DNA from: Phallus indusiatus
Lineage: Eukaryota; Basidiomycota; Agaricomycetes; Phallales; Phallaceae
Direction: 5' to 3'
Length of the DNA stretch: 64,000 nt
Assembly: GCA_027605045.1 (NCBI GenBank)
Contig: JAQFWX010000002.1
Location: 992,001 to 1,056,000 of the forward strand
The translations under genes and the position numbers were made by a program. Position 1 is the first letter of the stretch, and each line of letters begins with the position of its first letter. The notes under the pieces are model-generated. The model was not told the origin of the DNA and did not search any database. It saw nothing but the letters and a program-made list of their open reading frames with translations. This document shows positions 12,501-26,424 of this stretch, piece after piece.

Positions 12501-13324
12501 CTAAATGTATATATGGATTCGAACGAATCGCAGACTACCCGAATGCAGCACCATGTAAAAGGTGCAATTTCCATATGGATGGGGTCAAGCGCAGGGAGCT
12601 TGTTTCTTGGCACCTTTTTGGAGCCTGACGACGACGAGTTGATGGCTTGTTCATAAGATGGTGGATATGTAAGAAATAGAACAAAAGAGCGACTTTTGGT
12701 GTCCAAATCAATACAATCAATCGAGAAATACCTTATCCGTATCATGGTACTTTGATCCTGGCTCTCAAATTTCTCGATCACTAACTCTCTCGTTGTTTCC
12801 TCTAGTCGCAATTGGATTAGATAACGCAGAAGGCTAGGATCTGGACACCATTCCCACTCTGGAGAGAGAACCCGATCCCGACATTCATACATGAACTGAA
12901 CGTTCCACGCTTCGGGGCCCTGTTCGGTACGAATGTCTATCAACCTATCCCTAAGTTGAAGAACTTCCTGAGGATCGCGATAAGGCATTACTTGTAAATC
13001 GGCTAGGAGATTTTGTTGCGGCGGTTCCTTGCGCTCTTCGAAATGTATCACCTTATTGCGAACTCGAAAGGGGTTGACATGAGTGAAATATCCAATGGCG
13101 AGGTCCGCCAATTCTTTACTGGGAAATGTAAGGTTCCCTTTCCCGGTATGCGCCTGTCTCCTGAATTTATCTGGGATGAGACGAACATGAAAATTCATGG
13201 GCGTCGCATGGCGTTCGGAGTCGTGGACATCGCTGAATGGCGGACCGTGCAACACAGGCCTGAGCTCTTGTGCCAGAACAATCTCGTTCATAGAATACGG
13301 AACATTCCGGATAAAAACAGACAT
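9510..13324 (-). CDS. RNA-dependent RNA polymerase (RNAi pathway)
   Basis: Five exons (13324-11856, 11795-10897, 10838-10665, 10613-10415, 10356-9510) give 1195 aa. This cellular RdRP copies aberrant or transgene RNA into double-stranded RNA for Dicer, as QDE-1 and plant RDRs do. The N-terminus (MSVFIRNVPY... to about residue 90) looks like an RRM, as in many RDRs. The catalytic core shows FTDGTGLVS, RPSMVKF, ILRAYPEH and IHPGDVQLVYAIGAP, followed by the catalytic SGSDLDGDEY with the Asp triad at 860, 862 and 864. The C-terminal helical region ends in LDTGTDVGDY. All four splices restore the frame, no stop interrupts it and all key residues are present, so it looks functional. It borders a long gene-poor tract. 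Confidence 0.93.
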
Positions 13325-16300
13325 TGCGCGTTCTTCACATTACATACTTGAGTCATAGAATGAAGACAAGATAAGATATCATACGTGAAGAACTGGAGCG
13401 TCAACCTTGTGGCGAGAGTCGCCGAACGCTCGAATAAGCCCAATGTGCTTTCGTAACTTCAGTAAGGCCAGAAAGGAGCAATTTGAAACCAGAGAGATGT
13501 TGGCGAGGGAAATGTTTCTGTCTGGCCGCCTTCGCTGTACCGCGAGGACTGGGATAACCAGGCTGGCTGCGTCTGTGACACGATCACACTAGGCATTGTC
13601 AATGTTTCCTTCGATCTGTCACGGTCTCTAACGGGTAAGGTCGAGGCTTCTTCCCGTGTTCTACAGGAGTGGGAGATGAAAAAAGCACGTTTATTGGGAA
13701 ATAGGAATGGTTATTTATTGGGAAGGTTGGACTGGAAAGGAAAATGGGAATTCTGGAACTTGAGTCGCAGCTGATTCATTTCGCGTTGACAGACAAAAAG
13801 GCAAATGTAAATCAGCGAGACCTCTATGAAGATTTTTTTAGATAAATCGGTCGTTACTCGAGGGTAATTTGGGAGTAATGCTGGACTTTGTTCGAAAGAG
13901 ACGTTTGTGGCTTTGGCTGCCCTCCAATACTCCAAGGTGGACGGTAAACTTTATGATGTAGTTGTATGGTCACATTGTCACACTATCAAGTGAATTGTTG
14001 TTTCACCAAAACCTAAAGGTACCGCTCTTGTGTAGCACAAAAAGCGTCCATTCGTATATGTTACTATGTTCATGAGAATCCGTATTACTCGAAACAATCC
14101 CAGTTTAATTGTCAAAGAAATGCTACAGACCAGAGTCACACAAACTCAGCCTCGGAGAATCATCCCTGGAACTTCTCTCTCGCCTACCTCACTTACGATG
14201 TTTCGCCGCGGCGCCGTTCGACGGCAAATATAACACTCAACAAGAACGACGCTCGGGAGGACAGACCATGTCGACATTTTTGAAACCCAGACTTAGCAAT
14301 TGTCTCAAAATATGTGCAATCTGTAATTCCTGAAAAGGTAAGACGGGGAGTTGCTGTAGATCTTTCTGTTTTCTGCCAAGTGATGTAATGCGCAATGGGG
14401 TAACAAAAAGCAGATGAGCAAAGCACAATAAAGTCGTTTTTGTGGTTTTCCAAGGCAGAGGCACAGAGGCAATTGTCATCAAGCATGATGACAAAGAGAA
14501 GGCATTGCGAGAAAATATGGTTCAAAGGTATGGCTAGCGACTCCGCGGATGTTACAAGAGGCATAAACGGAAGTTGATGTCTTTCGAACAGAAGCCGTGA
14601 AGACGGCAAGAACTGAAGTCGGCCTAATCGAGATTTAACATTGGTTAGTCTTTAGAAGGTCCAAGAGCTTCGTGGGGAAACCTCAATAGAGTAAACGATA
14701 ATTGGAATTGAGACCCTTAGGAAACCGTGGGGTAGGTTTAACTGTAGGTTCTCGACAGAAGGAATGAATTTGCCAAGTCTCGGAAATAGTTATCATTGCA
14801 GCATAAGGAGTGAGGCGGGTTTGAACCGAAGGGTAGCCACCAGGGATGGAAGACGGTCTCAGACGCCCCCAAAAGGAGTCACACGCTCCGTCACCGCGTC
14901 CATACGTTGACGCTGGCATTGATGGCCGTTTCAACTCTCAATCTTTTGAACTAAATAGCTTCGCAAACCAGGCGCTTCTCCATGTCCTTTCAGTCTGTTG
15001 ACAGGAACTTATCTGGACGGCTTTTTGAAATCTGGTTGGGATTGTAGCAAACAAGCCGGAAGTTCTTTTTGCGAGACAATCCGAAGTATATAACTCAATA
15101 CTTCTTTTCGCAGGGTCACATCCGTCTCTTTATTATTGACTTGACACATAGGAGAAAAAGGATGGTAGTAGTCGTCTGGAGACAATCATAGTCAAAGTAC
15201 TTATCCCCCCCTATAGTTTCGTATTAACCGCTATCTGAATAGGAGTGCGTGTTCTTTTACCAACATGCAATTAGGATCCTGGTCAAATTTGCTACGCTGC
15301 GTCAGCTGGTTTATGTTTAGGAAATGAACTCGGGAAATGCTATTCTCGTAATTTTGTCGCTGACTCAAAGTAACAAGTGCGAGCTTCCCGGATCCTATTC
15401 GCTTTCGCCCAAGTGATAGATCATTACCCCACTACTAGCACTAATATCACTACCGTCATCAGATGAAATATGATTTAAGAAAACTTTTTGGAAGACTAGA
15501 TTCGAACACAACGTAGCTCCAACTGCTAAAACGACCAACATTTTTTCCTCGTCCCAATTTGTTTGATTACATGTCCCGCATCCAGGTCGACTTGAATATT
15601 GCTTATCTTCGTATCAAAACCTTCGAACTCACCCATTACCCTAACGCCCAGAAGTATTCTGGCGTCTGCTACGCTAAAATTTTTGCCACTCCGACGGCGC
15701 AAGTCTTTGGCTTTTCCAAGGCTTTTCTCTCGAAATTCTGAAGCTCTTCGTGGACCTTGGCGCCACATTTGATGCACATCTTTTCTTCACTAGCAGGGTT
15801 CAATTCTTCCGAGATGGTTTAGTCGACAAGGGTGCTCCTCACTTCTTTGTTTTTCTTTTTTTACGACGCCGTGGTGCCACTCGTGCAATTTTTTTTCTCT
15901 CCGTTCCGTGTTTCTGTGCAGCCATCTTCTCGCAGTTTCGTCTAAAGAAGGGGGAATGAAGGAAGTCTTATTGCCGAAAAGTTCTCCAAGTCGTGCAAGC
16001 TTTTGAGCGGATCTTGGAGCACTAATCAGGATCACTTAGCCAAGGCTGAGGTTATCCTTCGTCTCCGTCAATAATGGCTGTTCGTTTCAGGCTGCCACTC
16101 TAGAAGGTCGAGCAAAATTTATGATGAAAAGCCTATTGAATCTCTCCTTTCGAAAAATCTCGGCTTGATGCCTTTATCCTTTCCAAAATGGTTAAACCTA
16201 GGTATGTTTGATCATTCTACTACTCATTCAAAATGAGCGGTGATTGATTTCAAAGTTCAATACATTAGTTAGTACGACGCGACGTTGTACTTGGAAAACT

Positions 16301-19300
16301 ATATCTGAGACGTGAGAAGAAGTTTGAAGGCAAGATGCCATAATTTGATCTTGGCGGCAGGATCGCACTTTTCAAATTAGCTTTAGCTTGTGAACGTACG
16401 ATGTTATTGTTTATCAAAGCTTTGAAAATGACCCCACTCGGAAAACTTAAAGGACTGAAATGCGCTCGTGTTCATTAACGTTCATTATCCGGCGCTAGAG
16501 CTTGCACGTTCTACACATCAACCCCTTTGTCTACTCGAGGCACTAAACGAAGTCGACCCTTTCAACTTGTCCAACTGATTTGGTAGACAAACGATCGCTC
16601 TTTCCTAAACAATCATACAGTGGTGCATAAGTCCACGGCACAGTGGTAAGAACGTCCCCTGAGACATTTCCTTTCTTGAGACTTAACAACCTTTTTGTTA
16701 GAACTTAAATCATCGATGTTCCATTGTTGTGCACGTTGGTTTATCAAATCAACAGTGGAGGGACTGATCTACATAAGTGTGAAAACAAAAGAAGTGCACT
16801 ACGGACTACGGACTTCGGGCACGTTGAAGGTTGATCTTCCATTTAAATAATGAATTCATTCTTGTTACATTGTTGGCCTAACCTAACTTAGTGGCCGATA
16901 TGCACCCGTTCACGCCATGGCAAAAATAAGGAACAGCACGAAAACGGAACAAAGGTAAAGACAACATCCCTGCATCATGTTGACTCGAGGTAGATTACTA
17001 GATCTATCCTTGGATCTGGAAAACCCAATCTGATAATTGTTAAAACAGTGTGGGTGATATATCCAACAAATTCGACAAACCTTGTCATCGATGTTAAACC
17101 TTCTGCAGCAAGTTCTTCGAACTGAGTACAACCCATGGCTGGTGATAGGTTATCCATCGATGGAGAGTAGCTTCGGCTATATCACGTAGCCTCGACGAAA
17201 TATGAAAACGTTGTCTTAATTATCTGCTGATTAATATCAATCCCAGGCTACCCATATTGAGGAATTCGTTCTAGTTAACACATCCTTGAGCCTTGGCCTT
17301 ATTCTGTTACATTTCGGGAACGTGTTGAATCTCAATCAAGCGCCGAATCTGACTGATTGTCCGATGTTCTTGTACATGTACGTGGTTCTTCAATTCTATG
17401 GCTTCTGTCTTCTGCACGCTGCATTGTGCCATCGTTAAGTCTTATTATTAGCCCGTTGATCTCGCAATCTCGGTTCTGGACTCCGAACGGAACAAGACAA
17501 CGCTGCAAGTGATGATGACATGAATGACATGGGAATGACACGGGTCACCAACAGGTATTTCCTTCGCCTTCCTTTATGTTCTCGGTATCGGCTATCGTAC
17601 TAAGCAGGGTTTCGCCATGGGGTCATGTCAATGGCCACGATGCCGTTCATGGAATTGATTACCCTCGAGGGGTTTCCGCCATGGCCCCTGTGTGTGTACT
17701 TGTTATCCAATCTCGGCATTCTTCGTATCCATTGGTTATGGATGAGCGGCTCTCTTGGCAAGAGCTTCGCAGACGATTATTGATAACGTAATGACATCGG
17801 TGCCCAATACTACCACAAAAGATCCAAATAATTCTCCTATAGGCTCCATGACCTGACTCGGAACTGAATGTTGTTGCCTTTGTTTTTTTATCTTACCTTA
17901 CGAAGGTGCCATGGTGAGATTATAGCTGACTACTGGCAAAATATGATTTGTTCACCTTTCTTTATGATGATACTACGAAGACATTTGGCACTTGTCATTT
18001 TACAAAGGTCTCCTTTAAGAAATGTTTTCCTAATTGGCGAATACATCCCTGTGAACGATATACATATGGCGCGTAACATTATCCTCGAGATTTTTACAGC
18101 ACGGAACTTGTTAGCATTGACGTCATTGCATTTCATGGTCCGAGCAATTTCATTAAAGAGACGACTCTAGAATTTTCTTTCATTGTGACGCAAAGAGAAA
18201 GAAATAAGGTCCAGCAGGAAAGTCTCGTGATTGCGTCTTAGTGCGTGCGACGTATGATTTCGTCATGAATCCAGGTTGTGTTTTGGAACTACTAGTAGGC
18301 TTGTGACCTGCCAAGCGCAGTATCCAGTAACTGGAGACGCCAAACTGAGTGCATGCGTACGCATGTCTATCCTATTTACGGCCTTAACTTAAGTTTAGGA
18401 GACACGGATACAATCTTTCTCCAGGGAGTGTAGTGATTATTACAGAAATACCCCTGTTGCTGCAAAGTTGGCCTGCGAATACCTTTTTTTCTCAAGCCTG
18501 CGTATGGGCTTTCAAGAGACCGACTCCCAATAACAGAATTATTGTCAGCAGGCCCGTTCACTATTGTGTTGACATAACATGCAGATTCGGTGGTCGAAAG
18601 CATATGATTTTCCGTATTTGGAGGCTTAAGCACCGGTTAATTCCCGAATATTTCCCTGCCATGCAGACTGTAACTGCAAGTGAAATCTCAACTAGAAAAA
18701 GGTAAATGAATATCTTTTTTAACAACCTCGCTGCTCACATTGATAAAGGAGGGGTCCAGGGCATTGACGCGCCGTGCGCTACGCATGTATAATTATTCTT
18801 AATAGCTCGTATCTTGAGAACAATTTCCTTTTTCATTTCAGATATCAGAATCGAGTACGAAAGAGTCCATATCTCATAAGTTTTTCCGCTGATTTGGCTA
18901 TTTGATGTTGACTTTCACGTATGTACAAAATTCTAATAGCACGACCAAATCCATACGCCCGCTTCGCAATCGAATTTCATGAACGTATACCAGCCTGAGA
19001 TTGAGGATTCATTTGGTGGAACTCGCAACATTTCAGCCCACTTGACCATATATATATCTTTAGGTGGAATCACCTGATTCACTCTACGACTTTCCGAACT
19101 TAGTAAATTCCGAATCACGGATATTAGTGCTAAAAAACAGCATGTAGATCGCCTGATAAGATTAGATAAATGATCAATCGACCACGTTTCTACGAAAATG
19201 ACAGAAGAGTGTCCTATTACTCACAAATATGTATGAATCAGCAACTTCAACAACTCGCGACATCAGACTGTATCGCGCATTGGGACTCGGACCCTCAGGT

Positions 19301-22300
19301 ATGCTTTACAAATATATTAGTTACTGAAGTTAGTAATTGGCACTACGAATACAATTCGCTTCGATAGTAAGTATAACAGCCAGCAAATCTTCGGGAATTT
19401 CGGACTGATAGCGTTGGCAATCGATCAAGCTGCTGATAAATCTTCACGAAATAATCTTACCAAGCCATATTGGCGAGTGAAATTTCGTTCCTAGCCTTGT
19501 AAGTTGTCAATGACGTTGCAATTACGAATCGCTGTAAATCATAACATACTAGACGTTTGATGCAATGATCCACAATTTCGTTGTGTGCTTCTTGCTGGAA
19601 CATTCAGGCCAGTGGAACTCAAAATTCCCACATTGAGTTATAACTACTAGTAGTAAGTGATAAATGAACAAGGAAATTGCTGACACACTTGTTATTCACG
19701 CGAGCCTAATGGAGTACTCTTTCCTCGGATCGATCAACATCTGCGCGTCGTTATGAAATGACCCATGCCGAGAGGCTTCGTAGCTAGGCCAAACGAACAT
19801 CGCGGGACCTCCGATGGTAAATTGTAACTTCGGAGTCATCTCTCGGACATGCTTAATCATCACTTTCGTACATTTAGTAAGAACATCAAAATGGGACTGA
19901 TCGTATCACACCTTCAACCTAATTGGAAAAATCGAGTTATGACTTATGTATGACAGTCGATGAGATAGCCAACGTTAGGCTGTGATCAGAATAAAATTAC
20001 CGTAATAACGATGATGAAATTAATGGATAAGTCTTAACTGAATGTCATGTTGTTCAGTGTTCACTTCCGTATATAATATCGACCGTTGGGGTCATAATAG
20101 CGCGTATAGGAATTGAATAGCATTCCAGGTACCATCTTCTCGAGTATTTAGATGCGCGGTGTAGGATATGCAGGAGACTGACCAGACGCGAAACAAGTTC
20201 TCATTTCCGTGTCCGGCGACACCGAGATGCGCAATCACAATACACACTAGCATGCGCAGTCTCATGTTAAGAGAAATAGTTAGCTGTGCCGGATCCTGCG
20301 CTTATTTCAGGACATACATAGCAGTCCCATTAGAACAGCATCACCGAGGAAGCCGAATGTCAGACTAGCTAGAGACCTTGAGAGACAAGCAGCTTATCAG
20401 TTAAAGCCGCGGGGATAAGATGAAAGCAGACTCAGCCAATAGGCAGCTGATGACATAACCAATTACAAATGAGCGGATGTCACCTGTAAGTGCCGACATG
20501 GCGAGATGCCATGACTCGGAACTGCCTGGAACCAGTCAATTTCCGAGAGTTAACCAGTGGCCTTCCGTCTTGCTTCTTTCCGTTTAATGAGCCACACTGT
20601 TGGTCCTGGGACGGACTGTCGGCATACCCGGCAAATATCATGGTCATTCGCGGTCATTCGCTGAACCGGTTGATACAACATTCTACTTCTCATATTGAAT
20701 GTCCTTTCATGTATCTTAATGTGAAAGTGGATCACGAAAGGTAGCAGCATGCGTCTTTTCGAACATCGTGCGTCTTGTGGCTCATGCATTCTTCTGACGG
20801 AGATTTTTGTCTACCGATGCCTCCCGCCCATGAAAGAAAGAGAAGACCCGAACAGCGTCAAGGGAATGCGGCTCTTCCGCGCTTCCACATTGAATTCCCG
20901 ACCAGATGCTTCAGTTTCTCTCGAAGAGAAGACAGGAAGGAATGCCAAGTCATGGCACCATTAAGAAGTTTATTGTCGGATTCGGATGTCCAAGTATGTT
21001 CATCGTGTTCAAATGGTGAGAAATCGGAGTCACGGACGCGCGTCTAATCTGGCGAATTGGATTTTTTGCCAACGTTGACCGTGTCGAGTATGGGACCCGC
21101 TGTCAGCGCGGGAAAATCTAGTAATGGGAATGGTCTTGAAGAAGAAATGAGTTTCCGCTGATCACGGCAATTAGCGTCGTTGGTTATTGGTGGATTCTGT
21201 GGATGCATAAGCTGCTGTAGGTTATCCAGAGGGATGCGCTCCGGGTCGCAGGAAGTCGTTCAGCGTCGGGTCCGATGGCAATGGGTGGCTCTAAGACGTT
21301 GTTAATCCATGTGGGGCTCAGGATTTTGCAATTGCCGTTCGTCACTTTTTCATCTTCATCGTCGTCTGTCATATTGAAGTTGACTAAGTCCTCAACATTT
21401 ATCCCCACAGATTTTAAACCTCCGTGCCGACGCGTGCAACTGTCGACGTCGATTCCCTCTGCGTCAAAGAGGTTCTCTAATTTGGAAGAGCGGGTTACTC
21501 CCGTATGCCCACGATTCACAGGCCTCAGTCTATTTCAAGCACTGTTGTTATTATTAAGATGCTTTCGTAAGTATGTCCCCTTTCCCTCGCTCTGATAGGA
21601 ATTTAAATGACAATCAAAATGGCCGTCCAATTAGACAGTCTCCTCATCCAAGATGAGTAAGTGGTATACTCTTGATAAAGATTGATCGCATAAGCATGAT
21701 GATATACGGTGACTGAGCTAGTCAGTCGTCTTTAAGGTGAGTTGCGGACTGATATGATTAAGCATTCGAGTTGAGTCATACCTGATTAGCAACTAACACG
21801 CAATTGACTCGAACTGAGCCTGAATTGTGACCGTACGCACGTACTTTGAGCTTACATCTCAATCAGCGGCGGTGTAAAGTGGTTATCTAGGATCCGCAGA
21901 AATTAGGGCTATGTTAGCAACAAGGACCACGCAGTTGACCTGAGTCCATTGTCGGATTTCCGTGACGTCTCTTCTCAGCGGATCGGCATTATGCTGATAA
22001 CATAGTAGAGACGCAAAAGGTCAGTTACCTATCCTCCGAATTCGAATCCGAATCTGGATTTGAGCGCAACTGAATTATCAGTTAAGATTCCACCGCTGCA
22101 TAAGGTATACCATCAATCGCACTTTATTCAGCGAGCGGGTGGGTGTCGGGATTTGATGCACTTAAACGGATTAGTTATTCGCTTATAACAGTCCCAGTAT
22201 GTCAGTTGCGTCGACTACCTTGGGAAATCTCTCGTATGAAGCTTCTATCACCGGTGTTGGAGAGAGGATGAGGTCCGACCCATCACGCTCATATGTCGAG

Positions 22301-25144
22301 CTGTCATTGGTTGGTGCTCAATTTCGGAAGCTGTCGAGGTTATCCCATCTCATCCTTCCTTCTTTCCCGCATTAGGCAGGCCTGCGCCTACAAGCTTTAA
22401 CTTTTGGGTAGGAAATGACCCGTCTAAATTCCGGTCCTCTCATTGAATTGTGGATGCGTAATCGTCGGTGGTTTGACCGGATTCATGAATTAGGCAGGTA
22501 ATAATGTGGCTCAAATGGAGTGGTATCTACAACTCATCCGAGTTAGATGACGAAATGGATGACGCTCGTGAAAAGTACGTTCATTTACCATTTTAGGTGC
22601 TTTGGAACTTGATTCGCTGTGTCAGTTAGCAGAATTCGGAGGAGGGACCGGCGCCGGGTTTTGCCTCGAATCGAGCGAAGGCCTAATAATCTGCTAAAAA
22701 CACAGCATTGTCTGAATTGCAGCACTGGTATGTAACGTATGGGCATATGGCTGCTGGCTGCGAGGTAGCAACATGCACGTTCCTGTGCCAAGTGCACTAA
22801 AAATCACGGGTTATCGCGACTTTTGATTGGTGGACGTTAGTAACCCCCGACTGTCTTAATGCAGTGCACACTAATCATGCAGCATATGCATACATACCAT
22901 CGTGGTCCCTTTACGTGGTACGTGTGCTTCAAAATTCAAAGTCAAATAAAACCAATGATCAATTATTCTCAGCCTTTTTTTCCCTCGTTGTTCGTGCACT
23001 TTTAAAATCTCAAGTCATGTGGACGCGGATGTGAAGTTGGGGTGAACCGTCCTTAGGCACAGGAAGAATCAAGGAACAAATGTATGTACGTGAACATGCG
23101 TATACGTGCGGCCGACTGCTGGCATGATAGCAAGTGATCATGTTGATGCATGATGACCGGGTTTAACGCACTTAACAGACACAGGCGCTAATGAGGAATC
23201 AGAGCCGGGGATGCGCTTAACGTTCATTAATTCGGGTTGTGTTGTGGTTTGCAAGGTTTTGTCATAAAAGTTTTCATTTTTCTGTCTTGCGTTTCACGGT
23301 TTACGTTGAGGCAGGTATACGCGTTGATATATTTCAACCCGAACGTCAACGTACACATATCTCCCGATTTCATATCGAACCTCGGATTTTTCGGGAAAAT
23401 TTCATACAGTATTATCTCGATACGGCCGGCCTAACCTCAGGCCTCAGGTTTTTGCGAAGGACAAGGACAAGGACCCTTAATTTGAAATTTAGCATCAATT
23501 AACGCTTTGGCCTTTCTTCGAAAGGGGATATACTCCGAGGTCTCAGTCTGAGGAATGATTGTCCCGGGCTTTGAACAACCTTGACCCCCAGTCTGGTCAT
23601 CCTAAGGGACAAGTTTCAAGAATAGATATACGAGTGCGGAGTCCTGAGCAATCCTGTTAGTAGCCGGAAAGAGAGGGATGAACATGGTATGTGTTCTACT
23701 GGTGCCTATAGCTTGATGCATGTCTGATTAGCGCTTCAGGCTAATTCTCTTTATGCGACATGCGCGCTTTGGGGTGATGAACATAAACAATTTTTTTTAG
23801 GTGAGCCATACATTTCGATATAGACCCTACGCTCGGGCACACGTTGGGTTGTAAGCCTCAAGGGTTGCGATTGTACTCTTGAGGTTGCATTGGATATGTA
23901 CCATGCGGTATGTAATCCGGAAGGGAAACTTGAGCGATAGGCACTTTGAGGTGAATTGATAACATTTATTATCTTGGCTTTCGGTAGAGGCCTGTTTAGG
24001 TGATGAAATGGGATATGAGGAAAAGTTAATCTCGTGATTTTTCTAGGCTTTCATTCATATATATTATTGGCAACTCGCTCGCTTGAAGTTCTTGGCGCTT
24101 GTAATCCAAGCAGAATTGACAGACGGAATATACAACGTACCAGCATAAGAGCCAAGGAATCTTGTCCACGCTTATTCCCCTCCCTCAAGAATTTTTATTT
24201 TTTACCACGCATAGGCATTATGTGAGTTATCATGTACCCAAGACTGACCTTCTCTCCTTTTAAGATGATGGTTAACGAGCTATGGGCTTATGGCTTGGAA
24301 TGGCATTTTATCTTGCCTTTCGTCATTTCCCGATTATCATTTCAAGAATGTTTTTTATATTGATCCATGGCGAAGGTTATGGGTCAGTCATGGTCTGAAG
24401 TTATGCGTTCACGAGCCATGGTTAGGGCAAAACGGAGCCTCGAGTACGTGTGCCTTTTTTCACAACGACATGTGTACATACCACTGTGTAATTGCATGAT
24501 ATCTCGCGTTAAATGATCATTTATCTACCCATCTGACCTCGATCGTTGATTTTTCTCTCATACCCACACTCATTTGTCTTATTATGGATTGTAGCCATGG
24601 CTTCAGAAAAAGATTGTGTCGACGGATAATTGGCTGGATATCATTTCATTCTGAAAACTCATGTGCGTATATCGCCGAACCAGTCGCCTTATGTAGGTGA
24701 CAGTCTAGCTGGCTTTCGTGCGTGTCCGAAATTTTTGCTTTTATGTAGTAGAACAGGTCATATTGGGCTGCCCCTGCACCAATTACATGTGATGTATTTA
24801 GGAGTGAACAAAAAATCGTCATATATGTACATTTTTGAGTCAGCTTTCTTTCGACCCTCTCGGAACGGTATCGATAAGGAAGAAAGGAAAGGAAAGTGGT
24901 ACCACCTCATATAATATTCCGTTGTCAGGATTAAACCGTCGGTTGAGGGCATGGAATGAGCATGTATCGATTCTTTTGTCCCGTTCATAATGTATGTCGT
25001 GGCATGGAAGGAAGGGGAAGGGGAAGAGAAAGGAATGACAAGATACGGACTGGTGCCGGGGAGAGAGCGTGTGAGCCGCATTGTCGGAGCGAGAAAGGCC
25101 GGAGGTGAGGATTTCCCGATATGGAAGGACAGGCGCCAAAACGC
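13325..25144. other. long gene-poor tract
   Basis: In about 11.8 kb, ORFs on both strands are short (mostly under 90 codons) and show no family motif or plausible splice chain. A 111-codon acidic minus-strand ORF (21184-21519) and a run of broken frames at 15559-16200 are the best hints of decayed coding DNA. No tRNA, terminal repeats or transposase motif was found by eye. Very old transposon remnants are possible. Confidence 0.5.
21184..21519 (-). CDS. possible exon of an unknown protein
   Basis: A 111-residue open frame contains the strongly acidic stretch DDDEDEK near its middle and then LSPTWINNVLEPP. It is the longest distinctive frame in the gene-poor tract. No flanking exons or family could be assigned, so it may be chance or a decayed exon. 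Confidence 0.15.
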   Translation of the reverse strand: MNRGHTGVTRSSKLENLFDAEGIDVDSCTRRHGGLKSVGINVEDLVNFNMTDDDEDEKVTNGNCKILSPTWINNVLEPPIAIGPDAERLPATRSASLWITYSSLCIHRIHQ

Positions 25145-25222
25145 AGCGAGGATAATAATTATTTTAGATAATAATATGATATGATAATAAAATAATAATA
25201 AATAATAATAATAAAAATATTT
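25145..25222. repeat. (AAT)n-type microsatellite, imperfect
   Basis: A stretch made almost only of A and T, dominated by ATA and AAT units, lies about 200 bases upstream of the next gene. It could act as a nucleosome-depleted promoter element, but this is inference. Confidence 0.8.
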
Positions 25223-25366
25223 CATTTCCCCCATGAGTCATATCCGATCCGGCAAGCAATCTCGTTGTTGAACAAGCGCCGGCGACATAACACGCATCCA
25301 CCTATTTTCCCTATTTTCCCTTTTTCGCCGCCATCTCGGTATGCCATTTCCCGTTTGCGATGACAA

Positions 25367-25377
25367 TATATATAAAA
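25367..25377 (+). promoter_or_regulatory. TATA box of the following gene
   Basis: The sequence ATATATATAAA lies about 60 bases upstream of the chosen ATG at 25429, followed by a CT-rich tract typical of fungal start regions. Its position makes the upstream in-frame ATG at 25360 unlikely as a start. Confidence 0.55.
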
Positions 25378-25428
25378 CCACGTAACATGTCTCCTCTCCT
25401 CCTCTCCCCACACCACATCACCTTTTCG

Positions 25429-26424
25429 ATGTTTGACGACTACCAGAGTCATCGCTATCCCGCCTTCCCATCTTCGGCATCTTCATCAACAGCATCTAGC
25501 TCCTCGTCCTCGTCTTCGGGCAGGCTATCGCTGAAGAACTTCCACGTGGGGCGCCGCGCAGCACTTGCAACAACAACTACCGCAGCAGAAATCGACATTG
25601 CGCACATTCTCGACCCAGCTTACTATTCTCCTAAACATCATTCCACCGCATTCATGTCGAGCAATCAAGTTTACATTGATACAACGGGCGAAACGCATGA
25701 CCCCGAGTATCGCCTTTTCGCATCCTCCGCGACTCATTCGCCCAAGCGAAGAGAGTTTTTGTCTATCCTTTCGAACACCAACAACGACGATGGTGACGAT
25801 GAGGACAACTCATACTATAATCACTACAACAGCTCGTTTTGGGGAGATGAAGACAAGGAGAACCGACGATACCGTCAGCGCTCCTCCTTTGATTCGTATA
25901 GATCCCCATCCCGCGCTTCAGATCCCATTTACACTTATTCGAATTACCAACATTTCGATCAATCATACGCGTATCGTCCTACCAACGATTGGCAGGAAGA
26001 ACCCGACGTGTTTTCGCTCGAAGAAGAAGAAGAAAGACAGCCCCGTTCGCAGACTCGCTCGCGTCGCGAGTCAAACAAGTTACGTAGAAGGAGAGCAGAG
26101 TCGGAATCGGAAGGAGTAGAAGAATTCCACGTTGATGAGTTGTGGAAAGATGATGAGAGAGTAGATTGTGATATGCGAGAAACTGTCGATGAGGAGTTAG
26201 AGAAGAAAGGGCGTCAGGCTCGATCGTAAGTATTCAATTTTCTGAGCAATATGTCTGTTTTGATCCTAATTCTCCTTTTTCTTAGAATGAGCCCATTATC
26301 TGGGTCAACAACGCAGTCATTCCGTCGTCAATGGTTGGCTTTGCGATTACGCACTCAGTTTGCGGCATTCCGCGCTCGCAGAAAGATGACCACACTCGTC
26401 AAATGTGCTACCGCAGCTGCTTAA
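25429..26424 (+). CDS. Ser-rich, acidic/basic low-complexity protein of unknown function
   Basis: Two exons (25429-26225 and 26286-26424) give 311 aa. The start at 25429 (MFDDYQSHRYPAF) was chosen because earlier in-frame ATGs at 25360 and 25387 overlap or closely follow a TATA box. The order is a poly-Ser tract (about residues 15-34), a segment with AHILDPAYYSP, an Asp/Asn-rich stretch, a Tyr-rich middle, EEEEER, then an Arg-rich basic stretch (SRRESNKLRRRRAESESE) that could be a nuclear signal. The second exon encodes a basic end, RRQWLALRLRTQFAAFRARRK. Most of the protein is predicted to be disordered. I do not recognise the family, and a nuclear regulatory role is only a guess from composition. 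Confidence 0.7.

Noticed and set aside
11906..12628. 240-codon plus-strand ORF
   Set aside because: It is the antisense of exon 1 of the RNA-dependent RNA polymerase, whose coding sense is certain.
14800..14850. tRNA-like B box (GGTTCAAACCC on the minus strand)
   Set aside because: No A box, anticodon stem or acceptor pairing could be found around it.
15559..16200. Chain of broken plus-strand frames suggesting an old mobile element
   Set aside because: No reverse transcriptase, transposase, integrase or terminal repeat signature was visible, so I did not call it.
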